A DNA stretch of 64,000 nucleotides from Paenibacillus sophorae (GCF_018966525.1 NZ_CP076607.1:2790001-2854000); one strand, 5' to 3'. Counted from the first letter of the stretch, positions 43,416 through 52,535 are shown. Notes: a model not told the origin generated them from the letters alone. Program-made: numbers and translations.

Positions 43416-44390
43416 ATGGAATATGTGAAACTTGGGAATACCGGTTTGGATGTATCTCGGATTTGTCTCGGCTGTATGGGCTTCGGCGACGCAGAGAAGG
43501 GGCATCATCGTTGGGTGCTTGATGAAGAGCATGCTCGTCCAATCATAAAAAAAGCTTTGGAACTTGGAATCAATTTTTTTGATACTGCGAATGTGTATGC
43601 TGACGGAACAAGTGAGGAAATTGTTGGAGCAGCTCTAAAGGATTATGCCAATCGAGATAAGATTGTCCTGGCAACCAAGGTGTATAATCGCATGCATCAA
43701 GGACCAAACGGTGCCGGACTTTCCCGTAAAGCGATCATTAGCGAAATTGATAAGAGCCTTAAGAGATTAGGAACCGACTACGTCGATTTGTACCAAATCC
43801 ATCGATGGGATTATCACACTCCAATTGAAGAAACTATGGAGGCACTTCATGACGTAGTCAAGGCTGGTAAGGCAAGGTACATAGGTGCTTCTGCCATGTG
43901 GGCATGGCAGTTTCAGAAGGCGTTACATGTTGCTGAGAAAAATGGATGGACACGATTTGTATCTATGCAGAATCATTTAAATCTCATTTACCGTGAAGAG
44001 GAGCGAGAGATGCTGCCGCTTTGTAAGGAAGAAAAAATCGGAGTCATTCCTTACAGCCCGCTCGCGGGAGGAAGATTGGCTCGGGAGGCAACAACCTATC
44101 GTGCCGAAACCGATCAAATTGCAAAACAAAAATATGATGCAACAGCAAATGCGGATCAACTGGTGGTAGACCGGGTTGCGAGTCTCGCGGAGAAATATGG
44201 CGTTCGCCGCGTTCACATCGCACTTGCGTGGCTTTTTCACAAAGAGCCGGTAACCGCCCCCATCGTCGGTGCTACGAAAATTTCCCATCTCGAAGATGCG
44301 GAAGCTGCTCTTTCCATTAAGTTAGCACCTGAAGAAATTACGTTTTTAGAAGAACCGTATGTCCCGCACCGAGTCGTTGGTCATTTTTAA
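43416..44390 (+). CDS. Aldo/keto reductase (paralogue A)
   Basis: I start at the ATG at 43416 (MEYVKLGNTGLDVSRICLG), with AGGGAGGG upstream, rather than at 43323. The 324-residue TIM-barrel oxidoreductase has the catalytic Asp and Tyr (FFDTANVYADGTSEEIVG), Lys in VLATKVYN and His in DLYQIHRWDY, with the NADPH site near VTAPIVGATKISHLEDA. It is close to the protein at 47601-48581 across its whole length, so one arose by duplication. Probable role is reduction of reactive aldehydes or ketones. Confidence 0.92.
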   Translation: MEYVKLGNTGLDVSRICLGCMGFGDAEKGHHRWVLDEEHARPIIKKALELGINFFDTANVYADGTSEEIVGAALKDYANRDKIVLATKVYNRMHQGPNGAGLSRKAIISEIDKSLKRLGTDYVDLYQIHRWDYHTPIEETMEALHDVVKAGKARYIGASAMWAWQFQKALHVAEKNGWTRFVSMQNHLNLIYREEEREMLPLCKEEKIGVIPYSPLAGGRLAREATTYRAETDQIAKQKYDATANADQLVVDRVASLAEKYGVRRVHIALAWLFHKEPVTAPIVGATKISHLEDAEAALSIKLAPEEITFLEEPYVPHRVVGHF

Positions 44391-44411
44391 GTAAAAAAGG
44401 AGGATAAAATT

Positions 44412-44609
44412 ATGCCTGTGATAACAATTGAAGCAGCTAAATTAACTAATGAGCAAAAAAGAATGTTAGTAAATGAACTTACCGCATCAGCTTCAAATAT
44501 CATGAACATACCTGAACAAGCATTCTTTGTTTTCGTAAAGGAAAATGAAAGAGAAAATATAGGTGTTGCAGGGCAGCTTTTAGCTGACAGAGATGAAAAC
44601 ACTTTATAA
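44412..44609 (+). CDS. 4-oxalocrotonate tautomerase-like small protein
   Basis: The 65-residue product begins Met-Pro (MPVITIEAAKLTNEQKRMLV). After Met removal the N-terminal proline would be the catalytic base, as in the tautomerase superfamily. ILVF-type strand AFFVFVKENERENIGVAG completes the beta-alpha-beta unit. AGGAGG precedes the start, 22 bases after the aldo/keto reductase, so they are cotranscribed. The substrate is unknown; such proteins handle enol-keto exchange or electrophilic compounds. Confidence 0.82.
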   Translation: MPVITIEAAKLTNEQKRMLVNELTASASNIMNIPEQAFFVFVKENERENIGVAGQLLADRDENTL

Positions 44610-44642
44610 ACAACAAATTATTCTTGAAGGAGAGATTTTGCA

Positions 44643-45176
44643 ATGAAAACACTCGTTCTAGTTTTTCACCCTGATTTAACTGCTTCCCGTGTTAATCGAC
44701 GCTTGACGGAAGAAATGGAGAAGCAAGCGGGCGTTACCGCTCACCGCGTCTATGAGGCTTACCCCGATGAGAAGATCGATGTCGCAGCCGAACAGAGGCT
44801 ATTGGAGCAGCATGATCGCATCGTTTTGCAATTCCCTTTCTACTGGTACAGTACGCCTTCATTGTTGAAAAAATGGGAGGATGCAGTTCTTACCTATGGT
44901 TGGGCTTTTGGAAGCAAAGGAGATAAGCTGCACGGAAAAGAGCTGCTGATTGCCGTTTCTACCGGCGCCGCTAAAGAAAACTATTCGCCAGACGGCAATT
45001 TTAAATACACTGTTCCAGAGCTGCTGCGACCTCTTCAGGCAACCAGTAACTTGATTGGCACACGCTATTTGACACCATATGTATTGTACGGTGTAATGCA
45101 ACACCTGTCAGACGAGGAGCTTGAGGAAAGTGCTAAGGATTACGTGGCTTATGCATTGAACCCTGAACTTGCGTAG
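44643..45176 (+). CDS. NAD(P)H dehydrogenase (quinone), flavodoxin-like fold
   Basis: The 177-residue protein has the KefF/MdaB-type fold: TLVLVFHPDLTASRVNRRLT at the N-terminus (FMN phosphate loop), then DRIVLQFPFYWYSTPSLLKK, WEDAVLTYGWAFG and GKELLIAVSTGA. Such enzymes reduce quinones or azo compounds by two electrons with NAD(P)H. It lies 34 bases after the tautomerase gene, with AAGGAGAG as ribosome site, in the same cassette. Confidence 0.9.
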   Translation: MKTLVLVFHPDLTASRVNRRLTEEMEKQAGVTAHRVYEAYPDEKIDVAAEQRLLEQHDRIVLQFPFYWYSTPSLLKKWEDAVLTYGWAFGSKGDKLHGKELLIAVSTGAAKENYSPDGNFKYTVPELLRPLQATSNLIGTRYLTPYVLYGVMQHLSDEELEESAKDYVAYALNPELA

Positions 45177-45216
45177 CTTGCCGTACGATAACAATCATTT
45201 TGAAAGGTGTGAAACA

Positions 45217-46179
45217 ATGAAAAGCGTTAAACTGCAAAATGAAAAAATCCCTTCAATTGCTCTGGGTACCTGGTCATGGGGCACCGGTGAAGCTGGCGGG
45301 GATGCTGTTTTCGGGAATTTTCTTACAGCAGCCGACTTAAAGCCGGTTTTTGACGCGGCAATAGATGCTGGATTCAATTTGTGGGATACAGCGGCTGTAT
45401 ATGGGATGGGCGCCTCAGAAACGATTCTGGGGAGCTTTACCAAAGACCGTAATGATGTGCTGATCTCAACGAAATTCACTCCACAAATTGCGGGGGAAAA
45501 AGATAACGCTGTGGAGGAACTTTTAGATGGGAGCTTAAAACGACTTGGCGTGGACCATGCGGATATTTATTGGATACACAACCCGGCAGATGTGAAAAGA
45601 TGGACGCCAAAACTGATTCCTTCAATGAAAAGCGGAAAAGTAAAATATGTAGGTGTCTCCAATCATAATCTGGAAGAAATTAAATTGGCAGCTAGCATCT
45701 TGGCGGAAGAAGGTCTGAAAATTTCAGCTGTACAAAACCACTACAGCTTGCTGTACCGTTCATCTGAAGAAGCAGGTATTATTGATTACTGCAAGGAGAA
45801 TGGTATCGTCTTCTTTTCTTATATGGTATTGGAACAAGGCGCATTAACCGACAAATACAGTGCGCAACATCCTTTTCCGAGCGGCACTAGAAGAGGCGAA
45901 GCCTTTAATTCGGACGTGCTCGCCAAGCTGGAAGGATTAATTCACGTAATGAGAGACATCGGCAGCAAGTACAATGTGTCCACTGCACAAATTGCAATCG
46001 CTTGGTCCATTGCAAAAGGAACCGTACCCATTATCGGCGTTACGAAAACGACCCATATTGAGGATGCTATAAAAGCGGCCGAGGTCAATCTGACAGCGCA
46101 GGAGATCCGTGATCTTGAAGCAGCTGCAAAAGAGACCGGGGTTGAGGTCAGAGGTTCGTGGGAAAAACCGATGCATTAA
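45217..46179 (+). CDS. Aldo/keto reductase
   Basis: The start is the ATG at 45217 (MKSVKLQNEKIPSIALGTWS) with GAAAGGTG upstream. The 320-residue product has Asp-Tyr (NLWDTAAVYGMGASETILG), Lys in VLISTKFTPQ, His in DIYWIHNP and an NADPH site (VPIIGVTKTTHIEDA). It is only distantly similar to the paralogues at 43416 and 47601. It closes the first four-gene redox run after the tautomerase and quinone reductase. Confidence 0.92.
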   Translation: MKSVKLQNEKIPSIALGTWSWGTGEAGGDAVFGNFLTAADLKPVFDAAIDAGFNLWDTAAVYGMGASETILGSFTKDRNDVLISTKFTPQIAGEKDNAVEELLDGSLKRLGVDHADIYWIHNPADVKRWTPKLIPSMKSGKVKYVGVSNHNLEEIKLAASILAEEGLKISAVQNHYSLLYRSSEEAGIIDYCKENGIVFFSYMVLEQGALTDKYSAQHPFPSGTRRGEAFNSDVLAKLEGLIHVMRDIGSKYNVSTAQIAIAWSIAKGTVPIIGVTKTTHIEDAIKAAEVNLTAQEIRDLEAAAKETGVEVRGSWEKPMH

Positions 46180-46294
46180 CCTAACAAATAATTGTAAAAA
46201 ATTAGAATTTCTTTGGGCAAATTGAAGAAGTTTAATGTCATTGAAAATGCGTTAGCTTGAAGACACATTTATTAGTCATAGGAGCTATAGGGAA

Positions 46295-47524
46295 ATGGAA
46301 TATAAGGCCAAAAGAAATACTCTCGGTTTTGCCCTAATTTTGGCAACATTTTCTGCGTTGGGGCCATTTACCGTCGATATGTATCTTGCATCACTTCCGC
46401 AAATAGTCGTTTTTTTTGGAACAGGGGCATCTGCGGTTCAAGCGAGTTTGACCACTAGCCTGTTAGGATTAGGCTTAGGACAGTTGATAATGGGGCCTTT
46501 AAGCGACTTTTATGGAAGACGCCGGCCTTTGCTGATTTCCATGCTATTGTATATTCTTTCCTCGATTGGATGCGCTTTTGCTCCAAGCATAGAATGGTTT
46601 ATTGCTTTAAGATTTGTTCAAGGGGTTGCGGCGTCCGCCGGACTCGTTATTTCGCGCGCTATCGTTCGCGATCGGTTTAGCGGGGTTGAGATGACTAAGT
46701 TTATATCGCTCCTAACGATGATTAGCAATGTGGCTCCGTTAATTTCTCCTACGGCTGGAAGTACGGTCGTTTCCTATAGCTCATGGGTAGGTGTATTTAT
46801 TTTTTTAGGGCTGCTAGGCCTAATATTAACGGGGATGACAACATGGGGATTAAAGGAAAGCTTACCTGTACAGCAACGTGTGCCAAGTAACCTCACGACG
46901 TTAATGAGAAACTATAGCAGCTTGTTTCGAGAGCGGTCGTTTATGGGATTTGCCCTCGTCAATGGCATATTGTTCGCAGGTGTATTTGCCTATGTTGCGG
47001 GTACTCCGTTTATCTATCAGAACATTTACGGCGTGTCGCCGCAAATGTTTTCGATCCTCTTTGCGTTGAATGGCCTTGCCATTATTTTGGGATCTCAACT
47101 CGTCAAACTTCTTGCAGGTCGGGTGACGGAACGTCGTCTATTTTTGATCGGATTAACTATAGCCTTTATATCTTCCGCTGCGATCTTATTTGTAGTGTTG
47201 TCACATGGACCATTATCCGCCATGTTTATATTCATCTTCTTATTTGCTGTATCCATTGGGATCATTGGACCCATTTCTTTTACATTAGCGATGGAGTCGC
47301 AGGGTCACATCGCAGGGAGCGCTTCAGCAGTGCTCGGCACCCTTCAGTTTGCGCTTGGAGCCGTTACGTCCCCTCTTGTGGGAATCGCGGGCGAAAATTC
47401 CGCTATACCTTTTGGAATCATTATTTTTTCGACCAGTCTGTTATCCATCATTACCTATATCGTTCTCGTTAAAGGGGTAAAAAAATTATCTGGCAACAAA
47501 AACAGTTTGGAATCCAATACGTAA
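46295..47524 (+). CDS. Bcr/CflA-family MFS drug transporter
   Basis: The 409-residue membrane protein has 12 helices. Bcr/CflA signatures are SALGPFTVDMYLASLPQIVV in helix 1, GLGLGQLIMGPLSDFYGRRRP (motif A) and FVQGVAASAGLVISRAIVRD in helix 4. Members expel drugs such as bicyclomycin or small metabolites. It sits between two aldo/keto reductase genes and probably exports the toxic compound or product that this cassette deals with. Confidence 0.9.
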   Translation: MEYKAKRNTLGFALILATFSALGPFTVDMYLASLPQIVVFFGTGASAVQASLTTSLLGLGLGQLIMGPLSDFYGRRRPLLISMLLYILSSIGCAFAPSIEWFIALRFVQGVAASAGLVISRAIVRDRFSGVEMTKFISLLTMISNVAPLISPTAGSTVVSYSSWVGVFIFLGLLGLILTGMTTWGLKESLPVQQRVPSNLTTLMRNYSSLFRERSFMGFALVNGILFAGVFAYVAGTPFIYQNIYGVSPQMFSILFALNGLAIILGSQLVKLLAGRVTERRLFLIGLTIAFISSAAILFVVLSHGPLSAMFIFIFLFAVSIGIIGPISFTLAMESQGHIAGSASAVLGTLQFALGAVTSPLVGIAGENSAIPFGIIIFSTSLLSIITYIVLVKGVKKLSGNKNSLESNT

Positions 47525-47600
47525 CCAATCGTTGCCGAACTTTAATATATAAAGCGGAGCCCGGCATTATCTAATAAAGTTGGAAATGGAGGTTGGGTAG

Positions 47601-48581
47601 ATGGATTATATTAAACTTGGAAATACTGGACTTGACGTATCTCGTCTCTGCCTTGGATGCATGGGCTTTGGTGTAGCTGAGCGGTGGATGCATCCGTGGG
47701 TGCTGAATGAAGAAAACAGCCGACCCATTATTAAAAAGGCATTGGAGCTCGGTATCAATTTTTTCGATACAGCGAATGTATATTCAGACGGTACAAGTGA
47801 GGAAATTGTCGGCCGCGCGTTGAAGGATTATGCGAACCGCGATGAAATCGTACTAGCAACAAAGGCTTACTTCAGTATGCACGAAGGTCCAAACGGCAGG
47901 GGGCTATCCCGGAAGGCAATCATGAGTGAAATCGATAAGAGTCTCAAGCGCCTGGGTACCGAGTATATCGATCTGTACCAAATTCATAGATGGGATTATG
48001 AAACGCCAATCGAAGAAACGATGGAGGCACTGCATGATGTGGTAAGAGCCGGAAAAGCTCGCTACATCGGAGCGTCCGCCATGTTCGCATGGCAGTTTCT
48101 AAAGGCGCAGCATGTAGCTGAGAATAATGGCTGGACCCGATTCGTTTCGATGCAGAACCATTATAACCTCATTTACCGTGAAGAAGAGCGTGAAATGATG
48201 CCTCTGTGTAAAGCTGAAAAAATCGGCGTGATCCCGTACAGCCCGCTTGCATCGGGACGATTGACACGAGATTGGTCGGAAACGACGTATCGTTCTGAAA
48301 CAGATCAGGCTCAGAAATCCAAGTATGATGCCACTGCCAATGCCGATCGGGTGATTGTGGAGCGGCTTGCATCCATTGCGAAAGAGTGGGGCGTTCCCCG
48401 TGTACAAGTTGCACTTGCCTGGCTGCTGGAAAAAGAACCGGTTACGGCTCCTATAGTAGGTGCCACTAAAATTTCGCATCTCGATGACGCTACAGCAGCT
48501 CTTGCGGTAAAGCTCACGACGGAGGAGATGGCCTCGCTGGAAGAGCCGTATATACCTCACCGGGTTGTGGGTGCATTGTAA
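47601..48581 (+). CDS. Aldo/keto reductase (paralogue B)
   Basis: The 326-residue enzyme matches paralogue A along its whole length (shared MGFG, FFDTANVYSDGTSEEIVGRA, DLYQIHRWDYETPIEETMEA, KLTTEEMASLEEPYIPHRVV). All four catalytic residues are kept. It has a two-residue longer loop (RLTRDWSETTYRSETD versus RLAREATTYRAETD). The site GGAGG precedes the start. The gene copies lie about 3.2 kb apart in the same orientation, suggesting a duplication followed by divergence. Confidence 0.92.
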   Translation: MDYIKLGNTGLDVSRLCLGCMGFGVAERWMHPWVLNEENSRPIIKKALELGINFFDTANVYSDGTSEEIVGRALKDYANRDEIVLATKAYFSMHEGPNGRGLSRKAIMSEIDKSLKRLGTEYIDLYQIHRWDYETPIEETMEALHDVVRAGKARYIGASAMFAWQFLKAQHVAENNGWTRFVSMQNHYNLIYREEEREMMPLCKAEKIGVIPYSPLASGRLTRDWSETTYRSETDQAQKSKYDATANADRVIVERLASIAKEWGVPRVQVALAWLLEKEPVTAPIVGATKISHLDDATAALAVKLTTEEMASLEEPYIPHRVVGAL

Positions 48582-48690
48582 TGTTTATTGAGTATGGCCA
48601 AACCAACCTTAGTTACCATCCCCGTCGCAATTTCCGTAATTCTTGCTGCGGTATCATTTAGCCGAAAACAAAACAGGAGGCTTAGCTATT

Positions 48691-49446
48691 ATGAATCGAA
48701 TTGAAAAGAGCCAAGAAACGTTTAAAAAGCTATTTGGCAATGGAGTGTCAGCGGCATACGCTACCGATCCTGATTTTCAGGACATCCTGAGCCGCTTCAT
48801 TTTTGGGGAAGTTTTTTATCAAGGTAATCTGGATGATAAGCAACGTGAGCTTATCACTCTGGTGGTGCTTGCAACGAACCAAACGTTGCCTCAGCTCAAG
48901 GCACATGCTCATGCCGCGCTGAACGTTAGACTAACACCGGTAGAAATCAAGGAGGCAGTTTACCAATGTGCTCCGTACATTGGATTCCCTAAAACGCTAA
49001 ATGCCATCGCGGAGATTAATGAAGTTTTCAAAGATAGAAATATAGCATTACCTCTCGAAAGCCAAAACCAAGTTGAAGAAGAGAATCGATTTAATAAAGG
49101 GCTTGCCGTGCAGATAGAGATTTTTGGTGATGTAATTGCCAAAATGCGCGAGGGCGCCCCATCCAATCAAAAGCATATACAGGATTATCTTTCCTCTTTT
49201 TGCTTTGGGGACTTCTACACCCGTGGCGGACTTGATTTGAAAACGCGGGAGTTGTTGACACTCTGTATCATAAGTGCGTTGGGTGGTGCTGAAGGTCAAG
49301 TTAAGGCACATGTGCAAGGCAACAAAAATGTGGGCAATGACAAGGAAACATTGATCGCTGCCATCACCCACTGTCTTCCCTATATGGGCTTCCCAAGAGC
49401 ACTGAACGCATTAAATTGCGTCAATGAAATTATTCCCGAAAATTAA
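48691..49446 (+). CDS. Carboxymuconolactone decarboxylase family protein (two-domain)
   Basis: I start at the ATG at 48691 (MNRIEKSQETFKKLFG) with AGGAGG upstream. The 251-residue protein has two tandem CMD domains: GEVFYQGNLDDKQRELITLV / IKEAVYQCAPYIGFPKTLNA and GDFYTRGGLDLKTRELLTLC / LIAAITHCLPYMGFPRALNA. The AhpD-type CxxC thiol pair is absent, so a peroxidase role is unlikely. Function in this cassette is not known, though family members often accompany aldo/keto reductases in stress loci. Confidence 0.88.
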   Translation: MNRIEKSQETFKKLFGNGVSAAYATDPDFQDILSRFIFGEVFYQGNLDDKQRELITLVVLATNQTLPQLKAHAHAALNVRLTPVEIKEAVYQCAPYIGFPKTLNAIAEINEVFKDRNIALPLESQNQVEEENRFNKGLAVQIEIFGDVIAKMREGAPSNQKHIQDYLSSFCFGDFYTRGGLDLKTRELLTLCIISALGGAEGQVKAHVQGNKNVGNDKETLIAAITHCLPYMGFPRALNALNCVNEIIPEN

Positions 49447-49461
49447 TTCAGTATTGTTGGC

Positions 49462-49568
49462 ATGTTGGATAAAGTAGCTGCTTCCGCCGGGGTATCGGTG
49501 TCGGCAGCAGGGCAACTATCTTCTGGGGTATTGGACTCTTGAGTCTGCTGGCCATCTTTGTTGTATGA
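49462..49568 (+). pseudogene. Debris of an MFS transporter gene
   Basis: One frame reads VAASAGVSVSAAGQL, the loop after helix 1 of DHA1 drug pumps. A second frame, overlapping it, reads SRATIFWGIGLLSLLAIFVV and stops at 49568; this matches a helix-6 end of the same family. The two pieces are too close together to be an intact gene, so a deletion and frameshift are inferred. No start or ribosome site is present. Confidence 0.45.
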
Positions 49569-49593
49569 AATTTTAAAAAAAGGAGGATTTCAT

Positions 49594-50446
49594 ATGCAAA
49601 ATGTTACACTGAACAATGGTGTTGAGATACCGATACTCGGATTTGGGGTTTATCAAATTAATGATACAGATGTATGCGAAGAATCGGTTTATAACGCCCT
49701 AATGGAAGGTTATCGCTTGATTGATACCGCTGCTGTCTATGAAAATGAAGAAGCAGTCGGCCTTGCCATCAAGCGGAGTGGCGTGCCTAGAGAGGAGATC
49801 TTTGTTACAACAAAGCTTTGGATTCAGGATGCAGGTTATAAGAGTGCAAAGAGAGCATTTCGAAACATCACTGAAAAAACTGCAACTGGATTATCTGGAT
49901 CTGTATCTCATTCATATGCCGTTTGGAGATGTCCATGATTCATGGCGTGTGATGGAGGAGTTATATCATGAGGGTAAGATCAGGGCAATCGGGGTAAGTA
50001 ACTTCCTAAATGACCGCCTGATGGATCTAATCGTTCATCATGAAATCGTTCCTGCCGTAAACCAGGTTGAAACGCATGTATTTACACAACAAGTAGAAAA
50101 TACTCAATTTATGAAGGATCACCATGTTCAGATTGAGTCATGGGGGCCATTTGCTGAAGGGAAAAATAACATCTTCAAAAATGAAATATTGGTATCAATA
50201 GCTGAAAAACATCATAAGTCTGCGGCTCAAGTGACTTTACGTTGGTTGACACAAAGAGGAATTGTTGCGATTCCAAAGTCTGTTCATAAGGAAAGGATCG
50301 TTGAGAACTTCAACATCTTTGACTTTGAATTAAGTGGGGAAGATATGGAGAAGATTGCTACGTTAGATACCAAAGAGAGCTTAATCCTATCTCTTCACGA
50401 TCCTGAAAACGTGGAACGGCTCAGCAACATCAAATTTCATGACTAA
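49594..50446 (+). pseudogene. Aldo/keto reductase broken by a frameshift
   Basis: The gene starts at the ATG at 49594 (MQNVTLNNGVEIPILGFGVY) with AAAGGAGG upstream. The first frame gives Asp-Tyr (LIDTAAVYENEEAVG) and Lys (FVTTKLWIQ) but shifts after AKRAF at about 49858 and stops at 49938. The second frame resumes at once with ETSLKKLQLDYLDLYLIHMP (catalytic His) and runs to 50446 through IRAIGVSNFLNDRLMD and AAQVTLRWLTQRGIVAIPKS. One extra T in the run at 49858-49860 accounts for it. Restored, it would be about 283 residues. It may be a true mutation or a sequencing error. Confidence 0.85.
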
Positions 50447-50734
50447 TTTTGGGTAATAACAGCTTTGCTGGTAATTGGTGGGCTTCAGCAGTCCGACGAG
50501 AACAGGGCTTTTGATGTTGGGATGATAGGCAAATTGTACGGGAGACGATTTAAGAAAACTTCCATTCACTGTGAAACTATAGTTTACGACTTTTGTGAGT
50601 GAAAGAATAAAGGGAAAAGTGCTTTCGGATTTAGGGGACAGCCCTTCGTTGTGTGTCCGGTGGAATCAGTTCTTCATGCTATCATTCCTCAGTGATACCT
50701 CTTTGCCGGCTGTTAAAAAAGAGCGAAAAATAGG
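50447..50734. other. Intergenic stretch before the tRNA, no supported gene
   Basis: About 290 bases separate the broken reductase from the tRNA promoter. Short frames exist on both strands (for example 50387-50569 minus) without ribosome sites or recognisable products. Base composition moves from AT-rich towards the window average here. Confidence 0.4.
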
Positions 50735-50763
50735 TTGCTTTTCATCTGGGGAATTCTTAAATA
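50735..50763 (+). promoter_or_regulatory. Probable promoter of tRNA-Leu
   Basis: TTGCTT at 50735 and TAAATA at 50758-50763 are 17 bases apart, about 30 bases before the mature tRNA. Confidence 0.5.
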
Positions 50764-50792
50764 TAGCGAATGCAGCTGTATCTACATATTAT

Positions 50793-50877
<85 letters not shown>

Positions 50878-50892
50878 TTATACCCTCAAACC

Positions 50893-50926
50893 AAACTCTT
50901 CTGAATAGAAGGGTTTTTCTTTTTAT
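50893..50926 (+). terminator. Intrinsic terminator of tRNA-Leu
   Basis: AAACTCTTCT pairs with AGAAGGGTTT around GAAT, followed by TTCTTTTT. Confidence 0.85.
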
Positions 50927-50949
50927 ATTTTTCTCATGAGCGGAACTTT

Positions 50950-50958
50950 TGGTATACT
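50950..50958 (+). promoter_or_regulatory. Extended -10 promoter of the ArsR-family gene
   Basis: TGGTATACT matches the extended -10 form TGnTATAAT at all but one base. It lies about 33 bases before the start codon; the -35 region is weak. Confidence 0.55.
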
Positions 50959-50990
50959 GGGAACAAACCAACCAAGAATGGGTGTCAAGA

Positions 50991-51323
50991 ATGAATAATG
51001 AAGATATGCTTGCGGTGCTGAAGGCTCTGTCTAATGAAACCCGTCTCAATATCCTTTGCTGGCTGCGGGAGCCGGAAAAGATGAATGAGAATCTGCCGAG
51101 CCTCATTAAAGAAGAGTTCCCGGGCGGTGTCTGCGTGGGAAGCATTCAGGAAAAATCCGGTCTGGCGCAGTCGGTCATCTCCTCGTACCTGTCCTCTATG
51201 CAGAAGACCGGACTGCTGGAGTCCCGCCGCTATGGTCAATGGACTTATTATAGACGCAATGAGGAGGCGATCGCCGCTTTTTTGGAGGACTTTGAGGCGG
51301 GACTGCAGGCCAAGAAGAAGTAG
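50991..51323 (+). CDS. ArsR-family transcription regulator
   Basis: The ATG at 50991 (MNNEDMLAVLKALSNETRLN) fits the family start and the promoter just upstream; the longer frame from 50949 would start inside the -10 box. The 110-residue protein is a winged helix: ALSNETRLNILCWLREPEK, then SIQEKSGLAQSVISSYLSSM (recognition helix) and wing SRRYGQWTYYRRN. No metal-binding ELCVC motif is present; Cys is found at 31 and in GGVCVGS, so a thiol or electrophile sensor is possible. It probably controls the Old Yellow Enzyme gene 100 bases downstream. Confidence 0.85.
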   Translation: MNNEDMLAVLKALSNETRLNILCWLREPEKMNENLPSLIKEEFPGGVCVGSIQEKSGLAQSVISSYLSSMQKTGLLESRRYGQWTYYRRNEEAIAAFLEDFEAGLQAKKK

Positions 51324-51422
51324 TTTCAAGAGTTTTCTCCGAAGGGCTTGCATTTTCATTTGTTAATCCATATATTTATAATTATAGATTAATCAACAAC
51401 CCTACAGTGAGGAGAAAATAAA

Positions 51423-52535
51423 ATGACCATATCCAAATCAGCAGCGGCTCTGTTCAAGCCTTTTGAAGGCGGACGGCTAAATCTTGAAAATCGTATTGTC
51501 ATGGCGCCAATGACCCGTGGTTTTTCACCGGCAGGCGTTCCAGGTCCCGACGTGGCCGGATATTACCGGCGGAGGGCCGAAAACGGCGTCGGCCTCATCA
51601 TCACTGAAGGAACAGTCATTAACCATCCGGCTGCGGCTGCTGATCTCGGCGTGCCGCATTTTTACGGGGAGGAAGCTCTGCAAGGATGGGCGCGTGTCGT
51701 CCGCGAAGTGCATGAAGCCGGCGGGAAAATCGCTCCGCAGATTTGGCATACCGGTACGGCCCGCGAGAGGGAGAAATTCCCGGAATCGAATGCCGACCCG
51801 ATCGGGCCGTCTGGCCTCAGCCTGACTGGCGAACCGGTATCCGAGCCGTTGACGGTTGAGGAGATTCACGGTCTCGTGCAGGCATATGCCCAAGCCGCTG
51901 CCGACGCGAAGCGCATCGGCTTTGATGCGGTAGAGATACATGGTGCGCACGGCTACCTCATTGACCAGTTCTTCTGGAACTTCACCAACAAGCGTACGGA
52001 TAAGTATGGCGGCGATCTCGTTGGCCGCACCCGATTCGCGGTGGAGGTTATCGAGGCGGTGCGAGCCGCGGTCGGCCCCGACTTCCCGATTATCTTCCGC
52101 TTCTCCCAATGGAAGCCGGTTGACTACGGCGTCAAACTGGCAGCGAATCCAGAGGAGTTGGAGCGCTTCCTCACACCGCTGTCTGAGGCAGGCGTCGATA
52201 TCTTCCATGCCTCCACGCGCCGATTCTGGGAGCCCGAGTTCGAGGGCTCAGATCTTAACCTGGCGGGCTGGACGCAGAAGCTGACAGGCAAGCCGACTAT
52301 TACCGTCGGTTCGGTCGGCCTGGACTCGGACTTCACCAGCCTGTTCGAGGAGGGTAAGGGCGGGCAGGCTGCCAGCATCGACAATCTGATCGAGCGTCTG
52401 GAGCGCGGGGAGTTCGACCTCGTCGCCGTCGGTCGCGCGCTGCTGAGCGATCCGGCCTGGGCGGCCAAGATCCGCGACGATCGCACCGAAGAGCTGGAGC
52501 CGTTCACGCGGGAGGCTCTTGCCACGCTGATCTGA
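51423..52535 (+). CDS. Old Yellow Enzyme family NADH:flavin oxidoreductase
   Basis: The 370-residue FMN protein has the OYE barrel signatures: LENRIVMAPMTRGFSPAGVP at the FMN site, IAPQIWHTGTAREREKFPES, GFDAVEIHGAHGYLIDQFFW (active-site His-Ala-His region) and FDLVAVGRALLSDPAWAAKI for the phosphate. It reduces activated alkenes, quinones or nitro compounds using NAD(P)H. GAGGAG precedes the start. Its GC-rich codon use contrasts with the AT-rich redox cassette left of the tRNA. Regulation by the ArsR protein upstream is likely. Confidence 0.92.
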   Translation: MTISKSAAALFKPFEGGRLNLENRIVMAPMTRGFSPAGVPGPDVAGYYRRRAENGVGLIITEGTVINHPAAAADLGVPHFYGEEALQGWARVVREVHEAGGKIAPQIWHTGTAREREKFPESNADPIGPSGLSLTGEPVSEPLTVEEIHGLVQAYAQAAADAKRIGFDAVEIHGAHGYLIDQFFWNFTNKRTDKYGGDLVGRTRFAVEVIEAVRAAVGPDFPIIFRFSQWKPVDYGVKLAANPEELERFLTPLSEAGVDIFHASTRRFWEPEFEGSDLNLAGWTQKLTGKPTITVGSVGLDSDFTSLFEEGKGGQAASIDNLIERLERGEFDLVAVGRALLSDPAWAAKIRDDRTEELEPFTREALATLI

